From Butyrivibrio sp. MC2013 (GTDB lineage: Bacteria > Bacillota > Clostridia > Lachnospirales > Lachnospiraceae): DNA of 64,000 nt. Shown one piece after another: positions 1 through 7,713 of this stretch. A model generated the notes under the pieces. The model did no database searches. It had not been told where the DNA came from and was given only the letters and a program-made list of their open reading frames with translations. The translations under genes and the position numbers were made by a program. The stretch lies in the NCBI RefSeq assembly GCF_000424585.1, contig NZ_KE384211.1:1-64000 (forward strand), written 5' to 3'. Positions within the stretch are counted from its first letter, which is position 1. Every line of letters begins with the position of its first letter.

Positions 1-4
1 CTTA

Positions 5-11
5 CTCCTTT
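5..11 (-). promoter_or_regulatory. Ribosome binding site of a gene lying beyond the left edge
   Basis: On the minus strand, two bases after the tnpA stop codon, there is a full AAAGGAG. It has no start codon inside the window, so it most likely serves a gene that begins just past position 1. In IS605-type elements tnpB follows tnpA in this position, so a tnpB is a reasonable guess, but nothing of it is visible. Confidence 0.5.
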
Positions 12-13
12 CC

Positions 14-424
14 TTAATATGATTTACTCTGGTGCTCTATATATCGCCTTATATTTTCTTCAGATACAGAGCCTATTGTTTCGCAATAATATGAGTGATT
101 CCACAATTCCCCTTTCCATAGTTTGGATTTTATTTCAGGGAACTGTTCAAAAAGCTTTCTTCCTGTAATGCCCTTAAGGTACTTTACAATAGTTGTGACC
201 GATAACTTTGGTGGTGCAGTAACAAAGCAGTGGACATGATCCATTTCGCCACATTCAAAAAGCTTAACAGTGAACCCCTTCTCATCAGCAATTTGATTGA
301 TAAGCTGTTTTAGATACGTTTCAACTTCATTATTGAGTATCTTACGCCGATATTTGACAGACCATACCACATGGTAGTTGATATTGCACACAGAAGTGCG
401 GTAATGTATTAGATTTTCTTTCAT
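14..424 (-). CDS. tnpA: IS200/IS605 family single-strand transposase TnpA
   Basis: This is a Y1 HUH transposase that cuts and joins single-stranded ends of IS200/IS605 elements. The metal-binding HUH pair is visible as H-V-H in MDHVHCFVTAPP, and the catalytic tyrosine is in the C-terminal helix (RRYIEHQ). The start at 424 gives 136 residues, normal for the family. A longer frame starting at 517 would have to read through a terminator-like hairpin and is unlikely. The gene looks intact. Whether the element is a lone IS200 or an IS605 with tnpB cannot be seen, because the downstream side is outside the window. Confidence 0.92.
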   Translation of the reverse strand: MKENLIHYRTSVCNINYHVVWSVKYRRKILNNEVETYLKQLINQIADEKGFTVKLFECGEMDHVHCFVTAPPKLSVTTIVKYLKGITGRKLFEQFPEIKSKLWKGELWNHSYYCETIGSVSEENIRRYIEHQSKSY

Positions 425-452
425 ACACATAGTATAGCACAAATACAAGAAA

Positions 453-483
453 AAACAAACATACATTCGTTGTATGCTTGTTT
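453..483. terminator. Terminator-like hairpin upstream of tnpA
   Basis: Arms at 453-465 and 471-483 pair at 12 of 13 positions around the loop TTCGT. T-runs follow on both strands, so it could stop transcription in both directions. IS200-type elements are known to carry such a structure ahead of tnpA to block read-through from outside; that role here is inferred. Confidence 0.6.
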
Positions 484-517
484 TTTCTTTTGACCTCTTT
501 TTTTGTAGCGCTTTCAT

Positions 518-538
518 CTCGGCAATTGAATTGCCGAG
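518..538. repeat. Candidate left-end hairpin of the IS200/IS605 element
   Basis: A near-perfect palindrome, CTCGGCAATT, G, AATTGCCGAG, lies about 95 bases upstream of the tnpA start. IS200/IS605 ends are recognised as subterminal hairpins by TnpA, and this is in the right place for the left end. The exact cleavage site and element boundary cannot be fixed from one copy. The rest of the 425-858 space is AT-rich and holds only the palindrome at 577-601 and no convincing gene. Confidence 0.45.
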
Positions 539-570
539 GATTCCCGCTTGATGTCCTAAAACAATATAAG

Positions 571-605
571 GAGGTAGGTGTCAAAAGTTCCTTTTGACAC
601 CTTAT
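571..605. repeat. Dispersed palindromic repeat, copy 1
   Basis: A perfect 11-bp inverted repeat (GGTGTCAAAAG at 577-587 and CTTTTGACACC at 591-601, loop TTC) sits inside a 35-base stretch. The reverse complement of that stretch recurs at 16370-16403 with about three differences. It is close to the IS200/IS605 tnpA, so it may be part of that element's end or a palindrome moved by it. Confidence 0.65.
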
Positions 606-858
606 GACTAACGGATTGTTCCGTTTCTTCGAAACTCTCACAATCCTAAAACATTCGTAAATCCCCTCTAAATATCTGTTGCAAACATTATGCATATAAC
701 AGAAATGATATATATTAATACGATAATTAATATACTAAAATAACACACATCTCTTTGGATTTATGTTACAATCTTTATGTGAAATATACCGATATGAAAT
801 AATAATATATTAATAATATATAAACGTACATTTTTTCATGGCAGGAGGGGGTTGGATC

Positions 859-2223
859 ATGAGATTTAGCAGTTACGACATTGTGACCAGAAAGCTTAAT
901 AATGGCGGACATATCATACTAAGTGGCCTTACCGGACTCCTTGATCTCATTGATGAGGAGGCCTATGAACTGATAGATGCTCACAAGGATGATGAGTGCC
1001 TGTCAGACGAGCTTATTGATCAGATGGGAGATATTAAGGATCATTTCCTCAAAAGAGGTTATCTTACTGAATTAAGCCCTGCTGATGAGCTTAGAGCTGC
1101 TGCAAAGAAGGCTGCTGAAATGGAAGCTGAGCTCACAGGCGGCAAATGGTCTATTGTCCTGGTGCCCAATCTTGGCTGCAACTACAGATGCAGCTACTGC
1201 TTTGAAAAAGAGAGCGGTTATCCAAAGCGTACCATGAACAAAAAGCAGGTAGATGCTGTCTATGAAATCATAAAAGACAAGATTCCCTCCGGAGAATGTA
1301 TCACTCTCTATGGCGGTGAGCCTCTTGATGCCAGGAACAGAGAGTTGGTGGAATATATTGTCCAAAAAGGAAAAGAGCGTGGCTATTATTTCTTTGCTGT
1401 TACAAATGGTCATGGACTTGACAGCTATATGGACCTCCTTGGCAAAGATATGATCAGGATCCTGCAGATCACCCTTGACGGTCCCTCATACATACATGAC
1501 AAACGCAGAGTATCCACAGATGGCCTTCCTTCATATGACAAGATCGTCTCCAATATAGAAAGGGCACTAAAGGAAACCGGTGTTGAGATAAGGCTCAGGA
1601 TGAATCTGGATCACAGCAATGCTCCTTATATGATGGAGCTCCTCACAGATCTGGATAAAAGAGGGATCTTAAATAATAAAGCCGTGACTCTTGCAGCAAG
1701 TCCCGTTGTTGGCGATAGTGATGGAATGCTTAAATATGATGAAGTAAGAGGAATGGAAAAAGAAGCAGAAGCCAAATACCCAAAACTCAAAAATATTATA
1801 ATGGGCATGCTGCGAGGAACAAATGAAATGATCCTTCCTTCTTTGTTTTTTGAAGAGCCTATTGCTTTAAGGGTGACTGTATGCGGCGCAGCTCATTGCA
1901 TGAAGGTTTTTGCTGCAGACGGCAGCATATATTCCTGCTGGTCCTGCGTGGGCAATCCTGCAGAGAAGATTGGGCAGTTTGATGAAGCAGCAAATGTTGT
2001 CTGGGATGGCAAGGCGCTTGAGCGGTGGAAAAATAAGATGCTGGGCTCAAAGGAGCACTGCCTGAAATGCAAATATGCATTTATTTGCGGAGGCGGGTGC
2101 TTGAGGCCTGCTTTGTCAGGTGAAAAAGACGTAAATGCACATGACTGTGATTTTTATTACAGCAGGTTTGATGATCATCTGGCGAAGCTTACTGAAGAAT
2201 ATCTGTCCGCAGGGAACGAATAA
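859..2223 (+). CDS. Radical SAM/SPASM peptide maturase-like protein
   Basis: A 454-residue radical SAM enzyme of the SPASM type. The N-terminal ~80 residues resemble the PqqD/RRE-like recognition domain found in RiPP maturases (a GLTGLLDLID stretch, then a LKRGYL helix). The [4Fe-4S] SAM-binding cysteines are C107, C111 and C114 (CNYRCSYC), followed by the GGEP motif (YGGEPLDARN). The C-terminal third carries a SPASM-like cysteine set: CGAAHC from residue 342, CWSC, then HCLKCKYAFICGGGC and CDF. ATG at 859 is preferred over the in-frame 838 because AGGAGG at 842-847 lies correctly ahead of it. Two small paralogous genes follow in the same direction, separated by only 22-24 bases, which suggests that they are its substrates or partners. 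Exact substrate and chemistry are unknown. Confidence 0.85.
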   Translation: MRFSSYDIVTRKLNNGGHIILSGLTGLLDLIDEEAYELIDAHKDDECLSDELIDQMGDIKDHFLKRGYLTELSPADELRAAAKKAAEMEAELTGGKWSIVLVPNLGCNYRCSYCFEKESGYPKRTMNKKQVDAVYEIIKDKIPSGECITLYGGEPLDARNRELVEYIVQKGKERGYYFFAVTNGHGLDSYMDLLGKDMIRILQITLDGPSYIHDKRRVSTDGLPSYDKIVSNIERALKETGVEIRLRMNLDHSNAPYMMELLTDLDKRGILNNKAVTLAASPVVGDSDGMLKYDEVRGMEKEAEAKYPKLKNIIMGMLRGTNEMILPSLFFEEPIALRVTVCGAAHCMKVFAADGSIYSCWSCVGNPAEKIGQFDEAANVVWDGKALERWKNKMLGSKEHCLKCKYAFICGGGCLRPALSGEKDVNAHDCDFYYSRFDDHLAKLTEEYLSAGNE

Positions 2224-2245
2224 TTTATCTTGAAAGGAGGCTTTG

Positions 2246-2530
2246 ATGAAGAGTGAATCACTTAACAAGGCAGTAAAGCTGTCTTCTGCAGAGAGAAAGG
2301 CAATTGTCAAAGGTCTTGTCGATCTGGGCATTGACAGGGGCAAGATCGAAGGAATCCTTGGACCTATGATGGAGGGATCAGGATGTTCTGATAATACTCC
2401 CTGTGATCATCATATAAAGTGTGATGATTTCTTCAGTGTCAGTCCTGATTCTCTGGCTGAACTCAAGAAGGTTCTGGGCTCCAAGATCAAGGATCCCAGA
2501 GTAAATCCCATTATCAAGAAGCTTTTTTGA
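2246..2530 (+). CDS. Small Cys-containing protein, possible substrate of the radical SAM enzyme (paralogue 1)
   Basis: A 94-residue protein of no recognised family. It begins at ATG 2246 behind a strong AAAGGAGG, 22 bases after the radical SAM gene. It shares a clear pattern with the next gene: MKSxxxNKxVxL at the start, ER..IV..L...GID, a short Cys-bearing middle, then F.V.P, LKK.L and a KLF ending. Cysteines are at 47, 53 and 59, spaced six apart, in an acidic, histidine-containing stretch. No signal peptide or membrane segment is visible. It may be a RiPP precursor whose modified part is the middle, or a helper protein; the conserved C-terminus argues against a simple leader-core layout. 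Confidence 0.75.
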   Translation: MKSESLNKAVKLSSAERKAIVKGLVDLGIDRGKIEGILGPMMEGSGCSDNTPCDHHIKCDDFFSVSPDSLAELKKVLGSKIKDPRVNPIIKKLF

Positions 2531-2554
2531 TCTTATTGGAATATGAGGTGATAT

Positions 2555-2830
2555 ATGAAAAGTAATCCAATGAACAAAACGGTTACTTTGACAGCTAAGG
2601 AAAGAGACCAAATAGTTGAAAAACTTAAATTGGCAGGTATCGATAAGGAGCTGTTGGCTAAAGTCTTTGATTATCATCAGAAAGGCAGAGATGATTGTCA
2701 ATTGTTCATAGATAAATGCGGAGATTATTTCAATGTAGATCCCGGCACTATGGGCATGCTCAAAAAGGCTCTTGAAGCAAAAAAGATCGATATCAAGAAT
2801 CTTGATCCTGTTGTCAGAAAACTTTTCTGA
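2555..2830 (+). CDS. Small Cys-containing protein, possible substrate of the radical SAM enzyme (paralogue 2)
   Basis: A 91-residue paralogue of the preceding gene, with the same conserved N-terminal pattern (NKxVxLxxxER, IV, L, GID) and C-terminal pattern (YFNVDP, LKKAL, VVRKLF). The middle is divergent, with only two cysteines (48 and 55, seven apart). The ribosome site is GAGGTG. A strong terminator follows at 2868, so the three genes look like one transcript ending here. The pair probably arose by local duplication and diverged mostly in the Cys-bearing middle, which is what is expected if that part is the functional product. This is inference. Confidence 0.75.
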   Translation: MKSNPMNKTVTLTAKERDQIVEKLKLAGIDKELLAKVFDYHQKGRDDCQLFIDKCGDYFNVDPGTMGMLKKALEAKKIDIKNLDPVVRKLF

Positions 2831-2867
2831 TTTAAAACCCTGCGGCATATATTGAACTATGTTTTTT

Positions 2868-2920
2868 AAAAGGCGGAAGGTCTGTGACCTATCATGGATC
2901 CTCCGCCTTTTATTTTATTT
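2868..2920 (+). terminator. Terminator after the radical SAM cluster
   Basis: Ten-base arms AAAAGGCGGA (2868-2877) and TCCGCCTTTT (2902-2911) pair perfectly and are followed by a T-rich tract. The A/T symmetry means it could also work on the other strand. Confidence 0.8.
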
Positions 2921-2981
2921 ACGATATCTGTGTTATTTTTGATATAATTTGTTAGTACATATCTATTTATAAGGGAGACTT

Positions 2982-3836
2982 ATGAAAACAGCGATAGTTA
3001 TGGAAGGCGGGGCCATGAGAGGCCTCTTTACCTGCGGCGTGATAGATGTACTTATGGAGAAAAAGATCACCTTTGACGGCGCAATAGGTGTTTCTGCGGG
3101 AGCTACCTTTGGATGCAACTTAAAGTCCCATCAGATAGGCAGGGCTCTTAGATATAATAAGCGCTATGCACGAGACAAGAGGCTTAAGAGCTTCTCGTCC
3201 TGGATCAAGACCGGAGATCTTTTTAATGTAGATTTCTGCTATCATGAACTTCCCTTTAAGCTTGATATATGGGATGCTGACACCTTTGCTGCTGACCCCA
3301 TGGAATTCTATGTGGTGGCTACCAATGTGGAGACAGGTCTTCCTGCTTATCACAAGCTCACAGACGGGTGCGGCAAGGATCTGGAGTGGATCAGGGCTTC
3401 TGCGTCCATGCCCCTGGCGTCCAGACCTGTATCCATAGATGGAAGGCTGTATCTTGATGGCGGCAGCTCTGATTCCATTCCTCTTGGTTTTATGGAAGAG
3501 AGAGGCTATGACCATTTACTGGTGGTGGAGACACAGCCTGCGGACTATATCAAAAAGCCTCAGAGCTATATGGGGCTGATAAAAACTGTCTACAGAGATT
3601 ATCCCTCATTTGTACGTACCATCAAGGACAGGTATATAATGTACAATAATGAAAAAGCTTACATCCGAGAAAGAGAAAAGTCAGGTGATGTGCTGGTAAT
3701 AAGGCCCGCTTCTCCTCTTGATATCAGCCCCATGGAAAGGGATACTGACGAATTTGACAGGGTATATGAGGAGGGAAGAAAGGCTGCCCTTGAAATCCTG
3801 TCTAAAGAGAACTGGCTTAGTGAGCTTGGCATTTGA
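2982..3836 (+). CDS. Patatin-like phospholipase (RssA/YjjU-type)
   Basis: A 284-residue patatin-fold serine hydrolase, probably cytoplasmic and acting on acyl lipids. Visible motifs are the glycine-rich oxyanion loop (EGGAMRG), the nucleophile elbow GVSAG with the catalytic serine, and the aspartate of the Ser-Asp dyad in the DGG motif (LDGGSSDSIP). Length and order match bacterial stand-alone patatins. The ribosome site AAGGGAG precedes ATG 2982. It is followed within 36 bases by a histidine phosphatase gene, so the two are likely cotranscribed. Natural substrate unknown. Confidence 0.88.
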   Translation: MKTAIVMEGGAMRGLFTCGVIDVLMEKKITFDGAIGVSAGATFGCNLKSHQIGRALRYNKRYARDKRLKSFSSWIKTGDLFNVDFCYHELPFKLDIWDADTFAADPMEFYVVATNVETGLPAYHKLTDGCGKDLEWIRASASMPLASRPVSIDGRLYLDGGSSDSIPLGFMEERGYDHLLVVETQPADYIKKPQSYMGLIKTVYRDYPSFVRTIKDRYIMYNNEKAYIREREKSGDVLVIRPASPLDISPMERDTDEFDRVYEEGRKAALEILSKENWLSELGI

Positions 3837-3871
3837 CAACTAGCTTATTTAAATATAAAGGATGGATCACT

Positions 3872-4663
3872 ATGAGACTCATATTTGTAAGACATGCAGA
3901 ACCTGATTATGAACATGACAGCCTGACACCCAAGGGCTTTAGAGAAGCAGAGCTCTTATCTCACAGGGCTGCAGACTGGAAGGCTGACAAGATATATCTC
4001 TCACCTATGGGCAGGGCTCAGGCTACTGCCAGAGACAGCCTGAAGGCTATGGGCATGGAAGGTGAGACTTTGGACTGGCTGCAGGAATTTGACTATAAAA
4101 TCGCAGACCCGTATACAGGAAGAGAGAGAGTACCGTGGGACTATTTTCCGGAGTATTATACCACCCAGCAATATATGCTGGATCCGGAGAACTGGTATAA
4201 GGCTGAGATATACAGACAAAATCCCCGCATTGAAGAGATGTGGTTTACCATTTGCAAGGAGCTTGACAAGATACTGGCCTCTTACGGCTATGAGAGAAAG
4301 GATAAGTATTATATCTTCCGTGATCCTGATGGACCCGGTTATTCTTCAGAGCTGGATGATATCCAGACCGGGGGCCATATGGAATATAGTGTCAGGGACA
4401 AGGATGACGACAAGTGCATCATATTCTTTTGTCATCTGGGGGTAAGCTGCGTTATGCTGGCTCACCTGCTCAATCTTTCTCCTGTGACCCTTTGGCATAG
4501 CTTTTTTATGCCTGCTTCATCTGTAACTGTCCTTAATGCGGAGAAGCGCTATCACGGTCAGGCAGCTTTCAGGCTGCAGGCCTTTGGTGATACCAGCCAC
4601 TTGAGAATGGAAGGAGAGAGAGTATCAGGCTTTGGAGCTTTCTCCACTGTTTTTTCCAAGTGA
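3872..4663 (+). CDS. Histidine phosphatase family protein
   Basis: A 263-residue member of the phosphoglycerate mutase-like superfamily. The N-terminal catalytic RHA motif is visible (FVRHAEPDY), together with the second conserved region LSPMGRAQATA, whose arginine sits in the phosphate pocket. The second catalytic histidine is in FCHLGVSCVM. ATG 3872 is chosen because the conserved beta strand starts there and AAAGGATGG precedes it; an upstream in-frame start at 3833 would add a 13-residue tail overlapping the patatin gene. Substrate unknown. Confidence 0.85.
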   Translation: MRLIFVRHAEPDYEHDSLTPKGFREAELLSHRAADWKADKIYLSPMGRAQATARDSLKAMGMEGETLDWLQEFDYKIADPYTGRERVPWDYFPEYYTTQQYMLDPENWYKAEIYRQNPRIEEMWFTICKELDKILASYGYERKDKYYIFRDPDGPGYSSELDDIQTGGHMEYSVRDKDDDKCIIFFCHLGVSCVMLAHLLNLSPVTLWHSFFMPASSVTVLNAEKRYHGQAAFRLQAFGDTSHLRMEGERVSGFGAFSTVFSK

Positions 4664-4687
4664 CCATGAAGTGGATACTATATTATT

Positions 4688-5152
4688 ATGCAGACAGATC
4701 TTAATAATATTAAAAATAATAATAAAATCCTTCATGAACTGAAGGGTCAGCCTTATGATCGTAATGATCTGCGTCCCGGCCGTATTCGTGCTGAAGCCAT
4801 ATTGATCATCATTATCCTGACTATATCTCTTCTAATATACCTCTTCATGAATCTGGGTATGAGAAGCGGCAGCACTGTAGAAGTGAGCCTTGGCGGAGAG
4901 ATCATAGCTGTCTATCCCCTTGATAAAGACATGGAGTATAGGATAGAGTCCGAAGATGGGGGATATAATCTCCTGGTCATAAGTGGCGGTGAGTGCTATC
5001 TGTCTGATGCTGACTGTCCAGACCGGCTCTGTGTAAAGCAGGGGCATATAAGCCGTTCAGGCAGGTCTATCATCTGCCTTCCTCATAAGCTTATCATCAC
5101 CATCAGAGGAGATGAGGCGGATGGTGATGGTGTGGATTCTGTTGCCAGATAG
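4688..5152 (+). CDS. NusG domain II-containing membrane-anchored protein
   Basis: A 154-residue protein with a charged N-terminus, one transmembrane helix (about residues 37-55, ILIIIILTISLLIYLF) and an extracellular NusG domain II-like beta domain. In this domain the typical CPDRLCVKQG and ICLPHKL stretches are visible, with cysteines that could pair outside the cell. Proteins of this kind are typically next to the Gx transporter/HepS1-type gene, as here. Role unknown; often near quinone or FMN-related membrane genes in Clostridia. The ribosome site is weak. Confidence 0.85.
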   Translation: MQTDLNNIKNNNKILHELKGQPYDRNDLRPGRIRAEAILIIIILTISLLIYLFMNLGMRSGSTVEVSLGGEIIAVYPLDKDMEYRIESEDGGYNLLVISGGECYLSDADCPDRLCVKQGHISRSGRSIICLPHKLIITIRGDEADGDGVDSVAR

Positions 5153-5157
5153 TGATC

Positions 5158-5220
5158 ATAGAAGGCTTTACATAGAAAAAAGCTTTACATAGAAAAAAGC
5201 TTTACATAGAAAGGCTTTAT
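5158..5220 (+). repeat. 17-bp tandem repeat including a ribosome site
   Basis: Two exact copies of AAAAAAGCTTTACATAG (5176-5192 and 5193-5209) are flanked by partial copies (5158-5175 and 5210-5220), giving about 3.5 units with period 17. The last partial copy carries the AAAGG that serves as the ribosome site for the ATG at 5222. Copy number could change by slippage. Confidence 0.9.
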
Positions 5221-5221
5221 A

Positions 5222-5716
5222 ATGAACAATAGATCAGTGGCCAGGCTGGGGCTGATCCTTGCCTTGGCTCTTATATTGTCATATGTTGAATCCCTTATCC
5301 CCTTTGCTTTTGGCATACCGGGTATGAAGCTGGGCCTGCCTAATCTTGCAGTTGTGATAGCCCTCTATCTATTTGGCTGGAAATGGGCTCTTACAGTTAA
5401 TGTCCTCAGGATCATCCTTTCAGGCTTCCTTTTTGGCAATATGTTTGGGATCATTTATTCCCTGGCAGGAGCACTCACAAGCTTTGTTATAATGCTCCTT
5501 GTAAGGAGAATTGATATTTTCTCAATAAGAGGAGTGAGTATCTGCGGTGCAGTTAGCCATAATATAGCTCAGCTTTTGACTGCTGCCATTCTCATGGAGA
5601 CAGCGGGCATATTATATTATGCTCCATTTCTCCTTGCCGCCGGAGTGGTAACAGGGCTTATAATAGGTATAGCATCAGAGGGTACGCTGCGTATTGTCGG
5701 GAGACTTGGGCAGTAG
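5222..5716 (+). CDS. Gx transporter family / HepS1-like membrane protein
   Basis: A 164-residue hydrophobic protein of the Gx transporter family (also called heptaprenyl diphosphate synthase component I). It is related in layout to the substrate-binding S components of ECF transporters. About five membrane segments are visible, with the characteristic GMKLGLPNLAV and LRIILSGFLFGN stretches. It follows the NusG-II protein, the usual partner. It probably imports a prenyl- or quinone-related or vitamin-like molecule; the substrate is not established. Confidence 0.85.
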   Translation: MNNRSVARLGLILALALILSYVESLIPFAFGIPGMKLGLPNLAVVIALYLFGWKWALTVNVLRIILSGFLFGNMFGIIYSLAGALTSFVIMLLVRRIDIFSIRGVSICGAVSHNIAQLLTAAILMETAGILYYAPFLLAAGVVTGLIIGIASEGTLRIVGRLGQ

Positions 5717-5790
5717 CCTGCTATACAAGTGCTTTAGCGTATTTAAGAGGCATTAGCTTATCATATATATTTAGTTGGAACGGGGGAGAA

Positions 5791-6402
5791 ATGATCTCAT
5801 ATCTTAATGGAATCCTTAAATATCTGGAAGAAGACCTGGCTGTGATAGATGTGGGCGGTGTGGGCTTTGGAGTTAATATATCAGCCTCCACCTGTCAGAA
5901 AATGCCGGGGATCGGGGATGATGTTACCCTCTATACATATATGAGTGTCAAGGAGGATGATATCAGCCTCTACGGTTTTTTATCCAGAGATGAGATCGGG
6001 CTCTTTAAGCTGCTCATATCTGTCAGCGGTATCGGCCCAAAGGGAGCGCTGTCCATATTGTCGGTTTTTGAACCTGACGATCTGAGATTTGCCATCCTGG
6101 CAGGTGATGTAAAGTCTATTTCCAAGGCGCCCGGAGTAGGCAAGAAGACTGCAGAGAGGATAGCCCTGGAGCTAAAGGACAAGATTGGAAATGAAGCGAT
6201 CACCCACGGCGTAATAAGTCAGGGAGCCGTTATATCCGGCTCTGATACTGCAGATGGCTCAGTCAGAGATGAAGCTGTGGAAGCGCTCATGGCCCTTGGC
6301 TACAGCGGCAGCGATGCTATGAAAGCAGTGAGAAAGGTGACTGCATCAGGGGATATATCAGACGTGGGAGAGATCCTGAAGCTTGCCCTTAAAGAAATGT
6401 GA
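5791..6402 (+). CDS. ruvA: Holliday junction branch migration protein RuvA
   Basis: A 203-residue RuvA. It forms tetramers that hold Holliday junctions flat and load the RuvB motor. The three parts are visible: an N-terminal OB-fold (MISYLNGILKYLEEDL), a middle helix-hairpin-helix pair (ISVSGIGPKGALSIL and APGVGKKTAERIALELKDK), and the C-terminal RuvB-contact domain (EALMALGYS, ending LKLALKEM). The ribosome site GGGGGAG precedes ATG 5791. ruvB follows, but a 143-base palindromic element separates the two. Confidence 0.97.
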   Translation: MISYLNGILKYLEEDLAVIDVGGVGFGVNISASTCQKMPGIGDDVTLYTYMSVKEDDISLYGFLSRDEIGLFKLLISVSGIGPKGALSILSVFEPDDLRFAILAGDVKSISKAPGVGKKTAERIALELKDKIGNEAITHGVISQGAVISGSDTADGSVRDEAVEALMALGYSGSDAMKAVRKVTASGDISDVGEILKLALKEM

Positions 6403-6410
6403 TCAAAAGA

Positions 6411-6553
6411 GTTACTATTCACAGTAGAATCACGCACTAGCTGCGTGATTCGTGAGAATATGATACAAGAGTGAGGGGCGATCTTTTGCGAAGCAAAACT
6501 TTAATATCGCCCCGAATGTTACTATGAGCAGTCGTAAGACTGTGAATAGTAAT
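6411..6553. repeat. Palindromic (MITE-like) element between ruvA and ruvB
   Basis: The space is bounded by inverted repeats: GTTACTATTCACAGT (6411-6425) against ACTGTGAATAGTAAT (6539-6553), 14 of 15 matching. Inside are three further hairpins: AATCACGCA/TGCGTGATT (6428-6450); GGGGCGAT/ATCGCCCC (6475-6513) with a nested TTTTGC-GAA-GCAAAA; and CAGTC-GTAA-GACTG (6529-6542). A third version of the end sequence lies at 6518-6525. This looks like a small inserted repeat element. It may affect ruvA-ruvB coupling. Confidence 0.75.
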
Positions 6554-6569
6554 CTAAAAGAAGGTGACT

Positions 6570-7598
6570 ATGGCCAGAACTATTAAAACAGGCTCAGAAC
6601 ATAAGAATATGATGGATGCGGGATACACTCCCGAGGATTTTCAGGTCGAGGGCTCTCTGCGCCCCAGGACTCTTGATAGGTATATAGGTCAGGAGAAGAT
6701 CAGAAAGAGTCTCAGGATCTATATAGATGCTGCCAAGGAGAGAAAGGACAGTCTGGATCATATCCTCTTTTACGGACCTCCGGGACTGGGCAAGACTACC
6801 CTTGCTCAGATCATAGCAGCTGAGATGGGAGTCAATATCAAGATCACATCAGGCCCTGCTATTGAAAAGCCCGGCGATATGGCGGCTATTCTCAATAATC
6901 TCCATGAAGGTGACGTCCTCTTCATCGATGAGATACACAGACTCAACAGGCAGGTGGAAGAGGTATTATATCCTGCAATGGAAGACTTTGCCATAGATAT
7001 CATGATAGGCAAGGGGCCTACAGCCAGATCGGTGAGGCTGGACCTTCCTTCCTTTACCCTGGTGGGTGCAACCACCAGAGCAGGCATGCTCTCAGCCCCT
7101 CTAAGGGACAGGTTTGGCATGATTCACAGGATGGAATTCTACAACGAGGATGAGCTGGCCAGGATCATCACACAATCTGCGGGTGTATTGGGGGTAGATG
7201 TTGATAGGGAGTGCGCTTTGGAAATGGCTAAGCGCAGCCGCGGTACACCAAGGCTTGCCAACAGGACTCTTAAGAGGGTTAGGGATTATGCCCAGGTTCG
7301 TAATGACGGTATCATAAATAGCCAGATTGTGGATGAGGCTCTTAGCCTTCTTGAAGTAGATGATAAGGGCCTGGATAGAACAGACCACGAGATATTAACC
7401 TCTATGATCGAGAAATTCGGAGGAGGTCCTGTGGGCCTTGATACTCTGGCTGCTGCCATAGGTGAGGATGCCGGTACTATAGAGGATGTATACGAGCCCT
7501 ATCTTATCAAATGCGGCTTTATCAACAGGACGCCCAGAGGCAGAGTGGTCACTGCTGAAGGCTATCTTCAGATGGGCTATGAGTATAATGCCCCATGA
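6570..7598 (+). CDS. ruvB: Holliday junction branch migration ATPase RuvB
   Basis: A 342-residue AAA+ motor that drives branch migration together with RuvA. The Walker A is GPPGLGKTT, the Walker [10 protein letters not shown], with sensor 1 in GATTRAG, the arginine finger region APLRDRFG, and the C-terminal winged helix ([11 protein letters not shown], then [17 protein letters not shown]). ATG 6570 is preferred over the in-frame GTG two codons upstream because AAGG at 6561-6564 is correctly spaced for it. Confidence 0.97.
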   Translation: MARTIKTGSEHKNMMDAGYTPEDFQVEGSLRPRTLDRYIGQEKIRKSLRIYIDAAKERKDSLDHILFYGPPGLGKTTLAQIIAAEMGVNIKITSGPAIEKPGDMAAILNNLHEGDVLFIDEIHRLNRQVEEVLYPAMEDFAIDIMIGKGPTARSVRLDLPSFTLVGATTRAGMLSAPLRDRFGMIHRMEFYNEDELARIITQSAGVLGVDVDRECALEMAKRSRGTPRLANRTLKRVRDYAQVRNDGIINSQIVDEALSLLEVDDKGLDRTDHEILTSMIEKFGGGPVGLDTLAAAIGEDAGTIEDVYEPYLIKCGFINRTPRGRVVTAEGYLQMGYEYNAP

Positions 7599-7713
7599 TT
7601 TGTTGAAAAGAACAGGCCCTACAGATATAATGTTTGTAGGTTTATAATGTTCAAGTATCATATATCCTATATGCCCTGCCGGGCAGCGGATATTTATTCG
7701 GGGGAGAGAGATT

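Noticed and set aside
342-695. Open frame overlapping the tnpA leader on the minus strand
   Set aside because: It runs through both hairpins and the tnpA start in another frame, and shows no known features.
2378-2848. 156-codon antisense frame over the two small Cys proteins
   Set aside because: The plus-strand frames have strong ribosome sites and clear paralogy, while this frame has neither.
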